From NCBI GenBank assembly GCA_025093555.1, contig JAIWNF010000012.1:682001-746000 (forward strand): a stretch of 64,000 nucleotides of DNA. The letters run 5' to 3'. Positions 36,281 to 50,200 of the stretch are shown here, one piece after another (the stretch's first letter is position 1; each line of letters starts with the position of its first letter). This DNA comes from Circinella umbellata (Eukaryota; Mucoromycota; Mucoromycetes; Mucorales; Lichtheimiaceae). The translations under genes were made by a program, and so were the position numbers. A model generated the notes under the pieces. It ran no database searches. It saw only the letters and a program-made list of their open reading frames with translations, and was not told the DNA's origin.

Positions 36281-37226
36281 CGTTTTCAACTTTTTATAAA
36301 TTCAAAGAAGAAAACTTTATTTGATATTTATACGCCAACAATAATAATTTATAAAATAAAAATAATAAATACATTTATGATATTGTTATATATACTGTTT
36401 TTATTATTTGATGTCGTCCGTTAAAATTAAAATTCTACCCACCGAGGAATATAAATGTGTCAGAACTATGTTTTTTTTTGCTTCAACTAAACTGAAAAAA
36501 ATCTTCCATGATTTGTTAGGCAAGATAAATTAGTACCATATTGCCGCCACCTTTATTATCATTGTTACAGTTATTACTATTGTAATTATTTATGATTTCT
36601 TTTATTTATCTCTTTTCTTGAATCATACAAATTTATACCTGCTGATATATAGTGCCAAAAGTCAACTAAAACGAACAATTTAGCAGGGGTCATCTTTATC
36701 TTAGTTTGTGGTCTTTTTCTCTATTTAGGTTGAATCAGCAGTATATTGCTGTGTTAAATATTAATTTTAACGAACAATTAAGTTATAATCTAAAGTAGCA
36801 ACAAATAAATAAAACGTAAGTGTAGTAGGAATATCAATTACTATTACTATTATATGAAATGATCATCCAGGGTGTAGTGTTTACAATCCACAGTAATAAT
36901 CCTCAGGAAAAAATGAATGCTGCGCTTTTTTCCTGAATATTTCAATTTAAAAAGTATTAAACCGTCCTTTTTGTACTTCGCCATCGTATGTGCTAGAAAG
37001 AACTATATCCCATTTGATTGTAATAGATTTAGGATAGGATTGGATCTTATTACATTGCCAAATTGATTTTAAAGTGACTTATTACTATCACACTGGGAGC
37101 AATTGGTTTCCATAGCAACGAGCTGACATTTGGGAAGTTTTTTTTCATGCGATTTCAGCGGGCGTGGCTTTTGGATTCGCCAATTATTTCTTTTCAGATT
37201 TATAAACATTTAAAAACGCGTACACT
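36281..37226. other. Divergent promoter region
   Basis: Separates the acidic-protein gene (-) from TAN1 (+). It is AT-rich and no gene is seen. An RFX-type X-box candidate lies near its right end. Confidence 0.55.
37105..37118 (+). promoter_or_regulatory. RFX-type X-box candidate upstream of TAN1
   Basis: GTTTCCATAGCAAC fits the imperfect inverted repeat recognised by RFX winged-helix factors (consensus GTNRCC-N-RGYAAC) except for one position. It lies about 110 bp upstream of the TAN1 start. Fungal RFX (Crt1-type) proteins repress DNA-damage genes. No experimental basis is visible here. Confidence 0.3.
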
Positions 37227-38382
37227 ATGGCCAGCACACCTCCACCTAGTGATAAGACAGCAACAGCTGAAAAGCGAGCACGCGATAATATTAACGACCA
37301 TAATGAAACCACGAATGTAATAAAAAAACAAAAATCTACAGGTACGATTCCTATTAGTCGTGGACGATTTAAACAACGGTTTTTGGCCAAGCATTCCAGT
37401 CTATTGAAACGATCGGATAGTGCAAGTGGTATTATGGTGTCATGTAATGTTGGTTCAGAAACACGTGCACTTGTACGTACCGGGAATTTTTTTTTTAAGA
37501 ACAACAAATGAAATCTTAATTGAGACATTAAAGATTGTTTTATTCTTTAGGGTCAAGTAAAGCAACTTTTGGATTCGACGGTTCACGACCTTTTCCCTGA
37601 TCATGAATTAACTTGGGAAAGATTTGAAGGTGATCTCGATGTTCCTAATCTCGAAGAAAACAAAGAAGAAGATAAAGAAGAAGAGGAAATTAAAAGACTA
37701 GAGCGAGAGCGAGAACACCAAAAAAAGGATAAACGGTTTCAAGCAGTTGATAGTGCATGTTCTGGTTTAATTTTCTTTCGATTTCGTATTAACACCAAAC
37801 CAACGGATTTTGTGACTAAACTAATTGACCAAAAGGATAAAATTGATCAAACCAAGCTTAAATATTGTTCGGTAAGCATAGTTATATGTATAGAAGTTTA
37901 CTCTCTAATTATATTACTAATGTGTTATTATGGACTTAATATACAGCGATTTACCCCCATCGATTATATTTGTCCAGCTACCACCGATCGAATGACAAAA
38001 TGTTTTGAACGATTAAAAGAACAAGAATTGGACCCTATTAAAACTGATACTAAAATTGCTATTGTAACTGAAATTCGAAATAATATCTCACTAAAGAAGC
38101 CGGATATTATTCAATTGATTGCTCCCATGATTCCAAAAGACCACTTCAAGTAAGTTATTTTTTTTTTTTTAAAAAAAACAATTTTTCACCTGTCAGACAA
38201 ATTATTCATAATTTTTTTTTTCATCAATCGAAAAACAAAAACAAACATATAGGGTGGATCTCACTAAACCAGATTTAGTGATCCTTGTCACGATATTCAA
38301 AAGTGTATGTGGTATGAGTGTGCTTCGTGATTATTATCCAAGAAAAAAGTACAATTTGATGGCATTGATCGAAGACAAGTAA
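37227..38382 (+). CDS. TAN1: TAN1/THUMPD1-type tRNA acetylation adaptor with THUMP domain (299 aa)
   Basis: Four exons: 37227-37472, 37551-37871, 37947-38149 and 38253-38382. The N terminus is basic and disordered (nuclear-type KKQK). RGRFKQRFLAKHSS and the ARA-like segment MVSCNVGSETRALGQVKQLL are followed by a THUMP domain with AVDSACSGLIFFRF, FTPIDYICPAT and the closing VDLTKPDLVILVTIFKSVCG / YYPRKKYNL blocks characteristic of Tan1/THUMPD1. The family delivers tRNA-Ser and tRNA-Leu to the N-acetyltransferase Kre33/NAT10 for ac4C12 formation. An acidic/basic charged insertion (EENKEEDKEEEE) lies between. Length agrees with yeast Tan1 (289). The 75-nt second intron has no in-frame stop. Confidence 0.92.
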
Positions 38383-38835
38383 TTTTTGGGATAATCATTA
38401 TAATTAAAAATATAGAGAATAGAATGACAAAAAAAAAGGTTTCGAGAAGAATAGAGAGAGAGAGGAAGAGATGTAATAAGAAAGGAAAATATTCATACAA
38501 ATAGTACGTACAAAAAATTAAAAAAAAAAGAAAGGGGGGAAAGAGAGAAAGGATGAAATTGTAAAAGAAAAAAGCTGTTGTAAAAAATATAACATAAGCC
38601 AGCAGCTTTACAAATAAAAAAAACGACTTTTACATTCGAAAGCCCACTAAAACTTAAAAAATAATAAGAAAAGTAATAAGAATAGTAATAATAGTATAAA
38701 GAATAAATAATAGTATAAAGAAGGTAAAAAAAAAACTCAATTTAAATCAAAAACTATAAAGTAAAATAAATATCAATGATTAGAATTATAAACTTACAAA
38801 CTAAATATATGATGGAAATAGAAACAATTGTTACC
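38383..38835. other. Convergent 3' region
   Basis: Holds the 3' ends of TAN1 (+) and the DUF3712 gene (-). It is purine-rich and AT-rich, with no gene visible. Confidence 0.6.
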
Positions 38836-41800
38836 TTATAACTTGAGAGGCCAGAGCCAGCTGCTTCCCTTATCATCGCCACCGGATGATGAGGATGATG
38901 GATCAGCAGCAGGTGATTCTTTTGCAGAGTCATTGCCACTATTGTTTTCCTTTGAAGAATCCTCGCCACTGTTTGATTTAGAATCCTCACTACTGTTTTC
39001 ACTGTTATCGGCAGATGGTGCTGGAGTTGTAGCGGCATCAGAACCAGAAGAAGCATTGTCAGCAGAAGAGGCGGCAGGAGAAGCAGCAGCAGCAGAAGTT
39101 TCTTGAGGCTTTTCAATACCAAGACTCTTAAGTACGTTATCGGGAAGTTTAGCCATGACATCAGAAGGAATAGCATCAGCAGTGGCGTTACCTTGGTTAC
39201 CCTTGGACAATCCAAAAATATCCAAATTGATCTTACAGGGAACTTCATCTTGATAATAATACATTCCACCAGTGAAACCATCACTACCACCAATAGTCAT
39301 AGTGACGTTTTGTTGGAGATTAATCTTGAGATCAGGAGTCATTAAAAGTTCCAAAAGTTGACCAATGTCGGATAGTACCTTAACGGGCCAATTTGCAGAC
39401 TGAGCAGATTCCTTGGGGTTGACTGTCATGGGGGACTCCAACTTATAGTCGATCTCACCAACATCGAAAACACCAGAGGCGCCTTTAGTAGTAATATGTA
39501 CCTTGAGAGCCAACAAAGTGAAAGGAGTTTCGAGAGGATTATATAAAGTGACTTGAGTTTCAGCCTTCTGGGCAAAGATGGCATCAAGACCAGCATTGAC
39601 AACAGCATCAATGACAAGTTTATCAGAGATACCAGTCATGGTAGTGGCGAGGTTGACAGTGGACAAACCATCCTTGAGAGACGCAATACTGGTTGAGCCA
39701 TCAAAGCCCTTGACAGACAATGGGACTTTAGCACCAGTCATGTAGTTAGACAAAAGTTGACCTAATGCCTTTTCGTTGGTACTGTACATGTGCATCTCGG
39801 CCTCCATGGTATTGTTTCCAGGGACAATAGTAGCATCTTTGATAATAACATCACCAACTTGAGCGTTGAATTCATTCATAATGATGTTGAATTTCATATC
39901 TCCAAGCTTAATAGTGATTTGAGATGGGTTGTTCATAGCAATCTTGAGAGCAACAATAATGTATTCCTTGGTAGCACCGGTAACTGCAAGACTCAAAATA
40001 TCATTCTTGCCGTTAAAGTTGTTGAAACCTTTAGAAAAGAGAAATACAGAAATGAATTAGTTATTTATAGATATTAATGCTGATGTAAACGTTCAATCAA
40101 ATAAATTTGAAAAATAAACCTACCAGCCAAGCTAGTTTCGACATCAAAGGTAATATTGTTAAGCTTGAGATCACCAATAGCGGTGGTTGTAATAGTGTTA
40201 CTGCTACCAGACAATTCAAAGGTAACATTGGCTTGAGAAGTTAACAATTCGACAAACTTGTTGAAAAGATCATGCTTGTCGCCATAAACCTTGAATGGAA
40301 CATCCGAGAATTGAGTAGTAACCAAACCAGATTGACTTGTGGTAGCCTTTTCATCGGGTATCTTGAGTAGAGCCATATCAGTACCATGGGAACCGGCAAT
40401 GACATCCATGTTCAATTGCTTAACACCAAGAGGGAAGCCAAATGGATTCTTGAGTTGAGCTTCGACTTGTGTTGAGCTAGCAGTAGGAGCATAAGCTTCC
40501 TTGGTAAAGTCCATTTGCATGTTCTTCATAGTGATGGCAGGAATTAATTCGGGCGCAACCTTGGGACCTGGCATGATAACATCTTCGATCTTGATGGTCT
40601 TAAAACCAGTTGTAAGCCAGCCGACCTTACCACCTGGACCAGAACCAGATTCACCAAGAACGTTGACCAAAGTATCCTTGGCAGCCAAATAGTTTTCAAA
40701 TACTTCAGTAACAGCATCTAGTCCTTCTTGAGTATCTTGAGGAATCAAACGACCCTTCATCTTGAGGTTGGAAACACCCTTAGGTGCAAAGTTGGCAGGG
40801 CCATCAGAAGCCAATGGACCCAACAATATTTCTTTGTACACTGCCTTGAATTCGGCACCACTCAAACTGAAACCAACTTGAGATGGGTTGGTAATAAAAG
40901 TATTGGCAGTAAGAGTGATACCACCATCTGGATGATTCGAGGGTAAATCAAAGCTTTCAATAACAACAGCATCCTTGAAACTGTTACAGCCAAGCAAAGT
41001 GACATACTTGTCCATTGAAATTCCAGTGAAAGTGAAACCAAGGGCAGTGACTGATACACCATTTGTACGGATGTTCCATTTGAAGTCCTTGTTGTTGATC
41101 ATATAACTGGCAAATTCACCCATGGTACCTTGATCGGCAACAGACATAACACCAGTAACATCGAATTGAGCGCCAACATCAGCCTTGGAATTGATAGTAG
41201 GCATGCCGACCTTTCCAAGTTCCTTACCTTCCCAATAGACGGTAAGAGGATCAGGGAAAGCAATAGCTGCATCCATAGGACCAGCATTGGTAATGCTACC
41301 CTTCATTTGCACCTTGAATTGTGTATCAGAAGGTTCAGACAAAACAATAGTTTCAAAAGCAAGTTCGGCGCCATCGACAATTTGTTGCACAATAGGTTGA
41401 CCGACAATAGGAATCAAAAGAGTAACATCCTCGCCAGTTTGAACAGTAACAGCATCTTGAGAGAAAGCCAAGTCATTTTGGTATTCACCAATGGTCAAAC
41501 CAGAAGACAATTGTAAATCAGCGTTGAGAACCTTCATGGCATCCATGACATAAGAAGATATGTTGAAACCGTTGAACAAGCTTGAGTCAGGAGCAACGTT
41601 TTCTTGACCAGCAATTGAGAAACCACCCATACCAAGCATGGCATCCAATGGACGGGTATCCAAGTTGGCATCGGTAGCCAAAGTGCGCAGCAATAAGGCA
41701 ACAGCAGCAGGTTCAATGTTCATGGTCATTTGAAGTGGGTTGGATTCACCAGTGCTACGGCCACCGATATTGAAAGGCTGGCCAGAGATATCTTGATCGA

Positions 41801-44242
41801 TGTTACCAACAGGCATGCCCTTATATGTAACGGAGGACTTGACAGTAGTAATACTCAAACCAGCACTGAAAGGATTGCCAATAGATACTTGAACATTGAC
41901 AATACCATCCTTGGGAGAGGTTGGTAAAACAGTCAACTTGGAACCTTTGATTAATTTTTCTTTTAAACCAGGCAAGCTAGTACCAATAGTAATGGCACCC
42001 AATGCATTGGCGAGAGATGCAATACCAGTCGATCCATCGTAACCAGCAATGGTAACGTCATTGTTTTGACCCATGACAAAAGTGCTCAACAAGTTTTGAC
42101 CGACAGGAGATTTCTTGGGATCAAAAGTGGAGACGGCAGTAACAGCATTAGTACCACGTTCTAACTTGAGATTGCTGAGTTGGACATTACCGAGCTGTTC
42201 ATTGCTTGCCAAGAATGCGAAACCAACATCACCAGTGGAAATGCTAAAGTCGGAAGGATTGTCCATGGAAACATTAATAGAGAGCAATAAATTTTCGGGT
42301 GTGCCACCGGTGACATCAATACCATTGATAACAGTTGGGGTGCTGTTCAAGAATTGCAAACCATGGAGAGCAGTTGGGACTTCAAAGGAAATACCAGACA
42401 AGGTAATATTACCAATGGGAGTGCTTGTCTTAGTGCTGGCATTACCGCCGACTTGGAAAGAATAAAGGTCCGACGCTGTCAATGCATAGGTGAAATCATC
42501 GAACTGTTTCTCCTTGCCTTCAAGGCCTTGAATGGTGACGGCATTCATCGCGAATTGAAGCTTGCCAGCAGCTTGATCACTAGTTGCAGGTACAAATGGA
42601 ACCGAAATCTTGGCAAATTCACCAGTCTCATTGGTGCCCATTTGAAGCTCTTGTTGAACCTCGGTAATATTCAGTGAAAAACCAAATGGAATATCAAAGT
42701 CAGCAACAACGGCAGGTGCACTGGTAACAGGAGCATATGGAGCATCAGGTGTGAATCCAAGATCAAGATAACCCATGCTAACACCCTTGATAATGCTGAG
42801 CGGTTGCTCAAGACCAAGACCGACATTGAGTTGAACAGACCGGAAGCCTTCTGAGAGCCACCCAATTGAGTCCTTACCATTGGGAGCTGCGGAAACACCA
42901 GTGGCAGACGTTTGAGACATTTTACCAGCAACATAGTTGGAGAACAAAACACCAACCTTCTCCAAATCTTCAGGCTTGGTTTGAGGAGTCAAAACGCCTT
43001 TAAGCACTAAATCATTTGGACCTTGTTTCAATGTAACATCTTCGGAAGTCACTTGGCCAATAGTGACACCATCATAACCGATTTGTAATGCAATTGTACC
43101 AAGCTGAACACCAATAGGTGAAGGACTGACCAATTGTGTGCCCAAAGATACTTGAATACCACCTTCAGGTGCATCACCAGGTAATTCGAAAGATGTAATT
43201 TTGACTTCAGGGAAACCATCCATACCTAAAATTAAGTTATAAAAACAAGGTTAGGGTTTTTACATTTATCAAAAAAGAAAGTTTGAAAGGGTAAATACAC
43301 ATGTTTCCTATTTTTTCTGCGTAAACAAAAAAAACCAGAAATCTGGAGAGTTTTTGTTTATAATAGGAAAGAAGTCGGAGAGAACGAGTAGAAAAAAAAA
43401 GAAAAGGGGAAGATCGAGTGATATTAAATAATGTCATGTTGAACACTTGATAAAAACTTGCCTAAAAGGTTAATTTCCTTATCGAGATCTACAGTTGCAG
43501 TTCTATTTATGATGTTAATATATTAAAAATAATATAAGAGTAGAAATAAATTGAGAGTTTGATTTACTATTTACCTGCTAAGAGCGGTAATGTCAAGTTT
43601 TCCTTTCATTTTCCACACGAAATTCTTTTGAGAAAGCATGTCCTTGGAAAATTGTGCGAAATAATTTGGATCTTCAATTTGGAATGGAGTTACGGCTTCA
43701 AGTGAACCACCACCTCCTGAGACATGGGTATCAGGTAAAGTGATAGTACCTAGTAAGGTATCATTATAGAAAACAGTGATTGGGTTATGGAATTGAATAT
43801 CTGCCGCAAATGGACCGGTGTGAGTCAGTTTACTGGTCATCTTCATATAAAATGTACTGTTCATGTCATAAGTTGGTTGCTCTTGACGGCGTTGCAAATT
43901 ATCATCAGGAGCACTGAATGTAATATCGGCACCACCGACTTCGATACCAGCTTGATTCATGATATGCTGTGCAATCATGGGGAAGAAAACAAAGACAATA
44001 AGTAAAACGGCGACAACGACAATTACAACAGTTAAAATGGAACAAACAATCCAATATTTCTTTTGTTTATAGAAACGTCGTCGTGGTGGAGGTGGTGGTT
44101 TTTCTGAATATTCTTCCATGATGCCTTCATCGACGCTACGTACACTGCCCTGAATACCGCGGTCGTGATATTGACTGTGGTCAGGGGTACTAGTGGCAAT
44201 CGGCAAGCGACCATCATGATAATCAGTCGCGTGTGTTGCCAT
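38836..44242 (-). CDS. Giant type II membrane protein with duplicated DUF3712-like (LEA_2-like) region (1667 aa)
   Basis: Exons on the minus strand: 44242-43575, 43502-43462, 43225-40124 and 40028-38836; phase closes to 1667 residues. A 62-residue cytosolic N terminus with a proline run and basic RRRFYKQKK precedes one strong TM (63-87, WIVCSILTVVIVVVAVLLIV). The rest is a beta-rich extracytosolic region of the fungal DUF3712 type. This part is a tandem duplication with units about 750 residues apart: SFELPGDAPEGG then SFDLPSNHPDGG, GWLSEGFRSVQL then GWLTTGFKTIKI, and GYDGSTGIASL then GFDGSTSIASL. The C-terminal 85 residues are Ser/Ala/Asp/Asn-rich and end in SSWLWPLKL without a GPI signal. 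The second intron uses a GC donor. DUF3712 proteins are found in fungal vacuole/cell-surface membranes; the role is unknown. Confidence 0.9.
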
Positions 44243-47200
44243 ATGTATATTGTTCTTATTTTATAATAATATGTTGTTTAATTTGTTGTTGTTTCGAAAA
44301 AGAATGGAGAGAGTATATAAACGAAATTTTTCGTGGGAATCGTAAAAGAAAAGAAAGGAGAGAGAAGTAAAAGAAAGAAAAAAAATGAGTCAATATGTTT
44401 TAAATGTTGGATATATAATTTTTTTTTCTTAAAACAGCCCTTAAACGGCGCTGGTCGTCATACAAGTGGGGATTCCCAAGAAGTTTAAAATAAAAGAAGG
44501 AAGCAAGAAAAAGAAAGATGTATTCTTGAAAAAGAGTTTGCAACGCTTTATAATGGTTATTCCGCCTTAATGAATCTTGTTCAACCTTACCAACTAAGTT
44601 ACTCCCGAAAGGCGCACGACTTTATAAATGGTGCACAAGGTTGATTTTTTTTTTGGTTCCATATAATCTATATATTTCTTGTGTGTGATTCAACCACCAA
44701 CAAAGAATAAGCGTACTTCCATGTGAATTACCCAGGAAGTAAAAAACTTATTTTTGATCTCTCTTGCTGCAATAAGCAAAATTGCATTACAACTCATTAC
44801 TATTGTAAATACCCCGCAAGGGTATTAATTAATGTCTAGAACATAGCGACATAGCTATTATTTTTTTTCTTTTTTTTTTGTTCAAATAGATACATAATTT
44901 CTTCCCCAATAGTAATCTTGAGTAGTAGTAGATTTAATATATTTGAATGAAACACTAGTTTTTACTCGTTTTGTCCTGTCATTTTTTCAGGTACTACGTT
45001 CAAGGTAGTTAGGAATCTTATTCCTCTCATTTCTCTCACTAAAGTTTTTGTCTACAAAAAGTTTTACTACACGAGTAATTAAGGCGCGCACTCAAGCAAT
45101 GAAAAAAACACAAAATTATTTGGTGATTCAAAACGTTGTCGCACAAAACGGTATCTTGTAAGTGGAACTCTTTCTTCGTTTTTACTGGTGTACAATGCAA
45201 AATTTAGTTCTATTGTTGTACACCATATAATACATAATGCATACGTAAGAAAGCAACAAACAAATGATAACTTATATATATATATATTCATGATTTGGAA
45301 ACATGTATTGGATCTGTTTTCGATGTTTTTTTTCTTTCTTTCATATATATGTCGACGAATTATATAAAGTGAACTAATAAATTAATATATATTCATAAAC
45401 TGTCTCATATGAAATATGAATACAGAATATAAGATATATATTTATATATAACATTTTTTGGGGGTGAGGAATGAGAATTAAAAAAGTTTTTTTTTTTACT
45501 GCAAACCTTTTTTTAGTACCAAAACCTAAAGAAAGGTAAGCCGTACAACAGTCAAATAAAGGATATTTAGTCCAAAAGTCATTAGTACTCTCTCTAGCAA
45601 TAAATCGGCGCTCAAATAACATTTATAATAAACAGACGATTTGTAATTTCAACATCTAATAATGTTTCTATATACGTTGAGTTTCTTGGGTTACCAAGAC
45701 AGGGTGTAGTATTGGAAGAAGATTAGAGGGAGAGGGAGAGGAGTAGATGGTTCAATCAAGATGTTCCATATGAAAGTTAACATGTGGTTTTCTTTAATTT
45801 ATTCTTATATTGAGCATCGATCTAGTTTCCCATTAACACTGAATAATCGTAAAAAGAATGAATGAAAAATATGTTAAGAAAAGCAGTAGACCGTACACTT
45901 TTTGAAGTTTATTTGTTTTGAAGTAAAAGCAAATGGAAGTCGGTCTGATTACAAAAAGATTACATGCAAAGATCGGGACGAAGATGACGTTGACGTCTAT
46001 GGCCCCTATGCGGTGATATCTTATTAAATTTGCTCAGCTACTTTTTTCTTTTCAAATGTATTATACACAAATAAGATATATTTGCTTTGTTATTTGACCC
46101 TGAGAAAAAAAATCGGGCTGCGTAATAATCTTATATTATTAGTCTGGGCAAATGAAATAACTCATTCGATTATAAAGATTCTTTTTTTTCTTCCATCGAA
46201 ATATGAAACTTTGATACAAATAAAGGCATTTCGTATGATGATATTTCAATCCTATTCAATTTGGTAATAGCGATTTGGGCATGCGCCATAACAAGTCAAT
46301 CTTTTTTCCACGAGCCACAACATAGATATACAAACAATCACCGTAGTAAAGATACTGGTTTCTTTTCTTTTTTTTTTTTATTTTGTGACGAAAAACAATA
46401 AACCTTCTTGATAGTATTAAATTTTTAAAACAAACAAAGTCAACTCGAATATTATTTTTTTATTTACTGCAATCATAACATTACTACTTTTTTTATTGTC
46501 TCATGAATATGATTTAGATACATCACGTTGTCCATATGTTTTTCTATGTGTGAAATTCAACTGCAAGTAGTCGTATATATATATATATATGTGCGTGTGC
46601 GTGTTTGGAAAGAAATTCCATCATACGTCTTGTTAGCAGAACGAAAGGTTTACGTGGGGGGAGGGTGGAGGATTCATTAGATGTTATGGCAATCGAACAT
46701 CTTGACAATTGCCTTTTTAGGTAAGGAACGTGAGAGGGAAGTTTGTTAGACCTTTTTTTTTATCACGATGGTCATATCTTGTGCTGCCAAGGTGATATAC
46801 TCAGTCATTTGGTTGTAATGGCAAACGGTAAATGGGCAATGGTGCTCAATGGTGCTTTTTTGTTTTTTATTTACCCCGCACATTGAGAAAAAAAAAACGC
46901 AAAGACCACCATCGATGTAATATGCGGGTAAACTCTTTACATGTTGACAAAAAATAGCAAATAAAAAATAATGTTTTTTTTTTTCTGATCTGTCACAATA
47001 AAAAAAAAGTGCAGAAAAGAAGGAAGATAATCAGGTTAAAAAAGTTTAGTTTCTAATTCTATATTAAAAAATTGTGCCTCACCAACTAAAACATAGTAAT
47101 TTAGTTAAATATTGCCATGGGAAAAAGTATATTTATTGCTCGTTTTTATGTTTTGTTTTGTATTTTTCCCATGGAATCCTTTGGTTCTAAAAACAACAAC

Positions 47201-50200
47201 ATTTTCGAGTAACACAATTAGTTTTTTTCTTCTTCCGCTGTTTATATGATATTTACTGTTACACACATAAACATGGATCTGCACTGGAATCGAAAAAATA
47301 TTGCATATATCATTCTGATTATAGGTCTTTTTTTTCTTCCGCTATCTCTTGATCTGACGTATAAACTTAATTATAATGTAGTCGCTTTTTTAAATAAGAA
47401 ACAGGACTTTTAGTTGCCACATAATATGTGAATTTATGTTACTGACACAAAAGAAAAAAAAAACAAAAATTGCATAAATTGTATTATCGGGTTTACATGA
47501 AAGAAGCTATATGTTTATAAGAAAAAATTAAATAGAAATGAGGCTTTGAATACAAAAACAAGAGAGGAGTGGTATTTGGCGTTTATTATTTATTTGAGTT
47601 ACACTGCAAATCCCCCAACAAAATTGTATGGCCATATTGTTGTGTTGCTAACTTTTTAAATGTTTTGACATAAGAAGCATAAAATATAATTGCTTCTAAG
47701 ATGTAAGAAGAGTTTTTGTAAAAATGTGTATATTTGACCTATATAATTTGGTTTGGTTTGTTGCACGAGCAAAAATAGTTTATTTTGTGGTTGTGTGTAT
47801 GTGCGCAAATATTATTATTACAGCTGCTATTTTGATTTAGAATATTAATTAATATCCCCCATCTTCTACCCATGTCATGATTTACTTTAAGAAAACCATT
47901 ATTTCGAGAACAACGTGCTTTACCCACCAAATTTAACAAATCTATCAAAAGTTAAATACTTCCATTCTATAAACACTGAGATAATAAAGATTATTAACTT
48001 CTCACCATTAAAGTTGCCACATGTCTATAATGTTTGTCTGTTTTTTTTTTCCACAATACAAAGAGTTATTATATGTAAACAACCTTTTTTCCATTAATAT
48101 TCTTACGATTACTATTTGTGTTACCACGATCTTTCTTCTTGAATCACATTAAATGTCGGAAGCTGTTTAAACGTTTTGTCGAATATGTGGAAAACAAAAG
48201 TTTGATATAAGAACTATACCTTAATAATACTGATATTATCTTTATATACATTGTTGCATATATTAATTAATCTCTTGAATTTTCCTTTTTTTCCTTTTGC
48301 TTTTTTTTAATATATTTTTAATATGAATGGGTAGAATAGAATGAATTACCCGAGGAAGAGAAAAAAAAATAATTGTAAGAAAAAGAATGAAAAGATATAA
48401 AAATTTATAGACTAGAAAAAATAACTTTTTATTTGGTATTCTTCGTATGGTGTTCGATATCCTTAATTCATTCCTCCTCTCATTTTTTTTTCGTTGATCA
48501 TCACTATGATTAATGGGAAAATAAATTAATACATAGTTTATTTTATTATTTAATAAGAATTTGATTTCAACGAGATGACCGATGAGTGTTGATAATAACA
48601 GTAACAAAGAAATTATATATGTATTTTTTTTTTATTTTCGTCTGAAAAGCACGATACCACAAAACGAACAAAGAAAATAAGTGGAAAGAATTAACGTTAA
48701 AAATATTAACTGCGCCTCTCCTTTCTCTTGTACATGAATCAGCCCACTTTCCGAACTAAATTGAGTGATGATAAGGATGGCACTATGTGTGTACCTGTGA
48801 TAATGTGAAATCTGGGGCAATTAATAATACTTGATATTTTATATCAATAGATTTATAATAATAAAGAGATACACTTTGTATAATCCCGGATCAGTCGATA
48901 TTAATAAAATAATAAAATAAGATAGGATATACTTTAATGATATCATGATCTAAGTAAACTGTAGATAGAATCAAAAACAGAGATCTACAATGGCTTACAT
49001 GCGTCTTTCTCGTTCTACAAGAAAACCGTTTAGTAAGAAAAAAAGGAGGAAAGAAAAGAAGATTATTTAAAAAATCGGTCATTGTAGTATCACGTTTCTT
49101 ACCCAGCGTTTCATATAATAGTCGCCGTCCCGTCGGATTTAGTCACAAAATATTATTTTTTTGATTGCTGATGATACAAGGAAAAAAAAGTTGGCTCGTT
49201 AACCGTGCGTTGTTTGTGCTACGGCTTATGATTTATCCATTTTATATTCTCTTTTTCTTTGATTTTTCACATGACATAGAATACTAGGAAAAAAAGGAAT
49301 ATTATGTGCTGCTATAAAAACAATAACTGTTGATTCAAATATCGAGATATTAATTGACGTTTGTATGTTTAAAAATAGCAACAATATCTTATTACGGAAT
49401 TATGCTATGTACGTACTTTACATCAGCTCAAATCCTCATGATGATAGTAGCATCTATCAGAATTATTCATCTTTTAAGAAAACTAATGCTTGATACGTAT
49501 TGGTACTAAAAGAAAACATAATTTAGTTATTTCGCTTCCCGGTGAAAATATCTCTATTAAGAAAGTGCACTTGATTATTAAGTGCTTATTATAAATATTA
49601 CCGTTGTTGATTAGTGTTACTATTATATTTTTATGCATTAGATTAAACACAGTATAATATTAAAAGTTCAAAATGGCAACGCTAGTACATATTTATTGGT
49701 TGATGCGTGCTGTCAACATTAGGATACATATCTTAGCAGCTATGGTTACACTTGGTTATAAAATCTATCTCTGCAACATCTATTAATCATGTGGAAAGCA
49801 ATAAACAACAGTTGTTGGGACGGTACGATAATTAGTTTAATTTCATTTGTGTGCTAGCTTACTTATCGAGCCTCTTTCTTAATGCATAGAATACGTTTTA
49901 TGTATTAATCTAGAAGAGATGAATTCAAATAAAACCAATCTTTTCCGAAAACTGTTCTTTTCCTATGATACGCATTATCGTTCACATGCATAAAAAGAAA
50001 CAGAAGAAGACTATCCACATATTGTCCCCGAAGAAAATAAATGAAGTGCGCAATTATTATTCATAATATTGATGTTTTTATTAATAATATTAGTTGAGGT
50101 ATTATTAATATAAAAACAAGAGCAAAATTTGGATTAAAAAAAGAACGCATGCATTTCCCCCTGTGTGATCGAATATTATAATAAAGATATAGTGAAACCC

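Noticed and set aside
40501..42677. Several antisense + frames over the DUF3712 gene
   Set aside because: They overlap a 1049-codon open frame that has clear internal repeats and are shadows of it.
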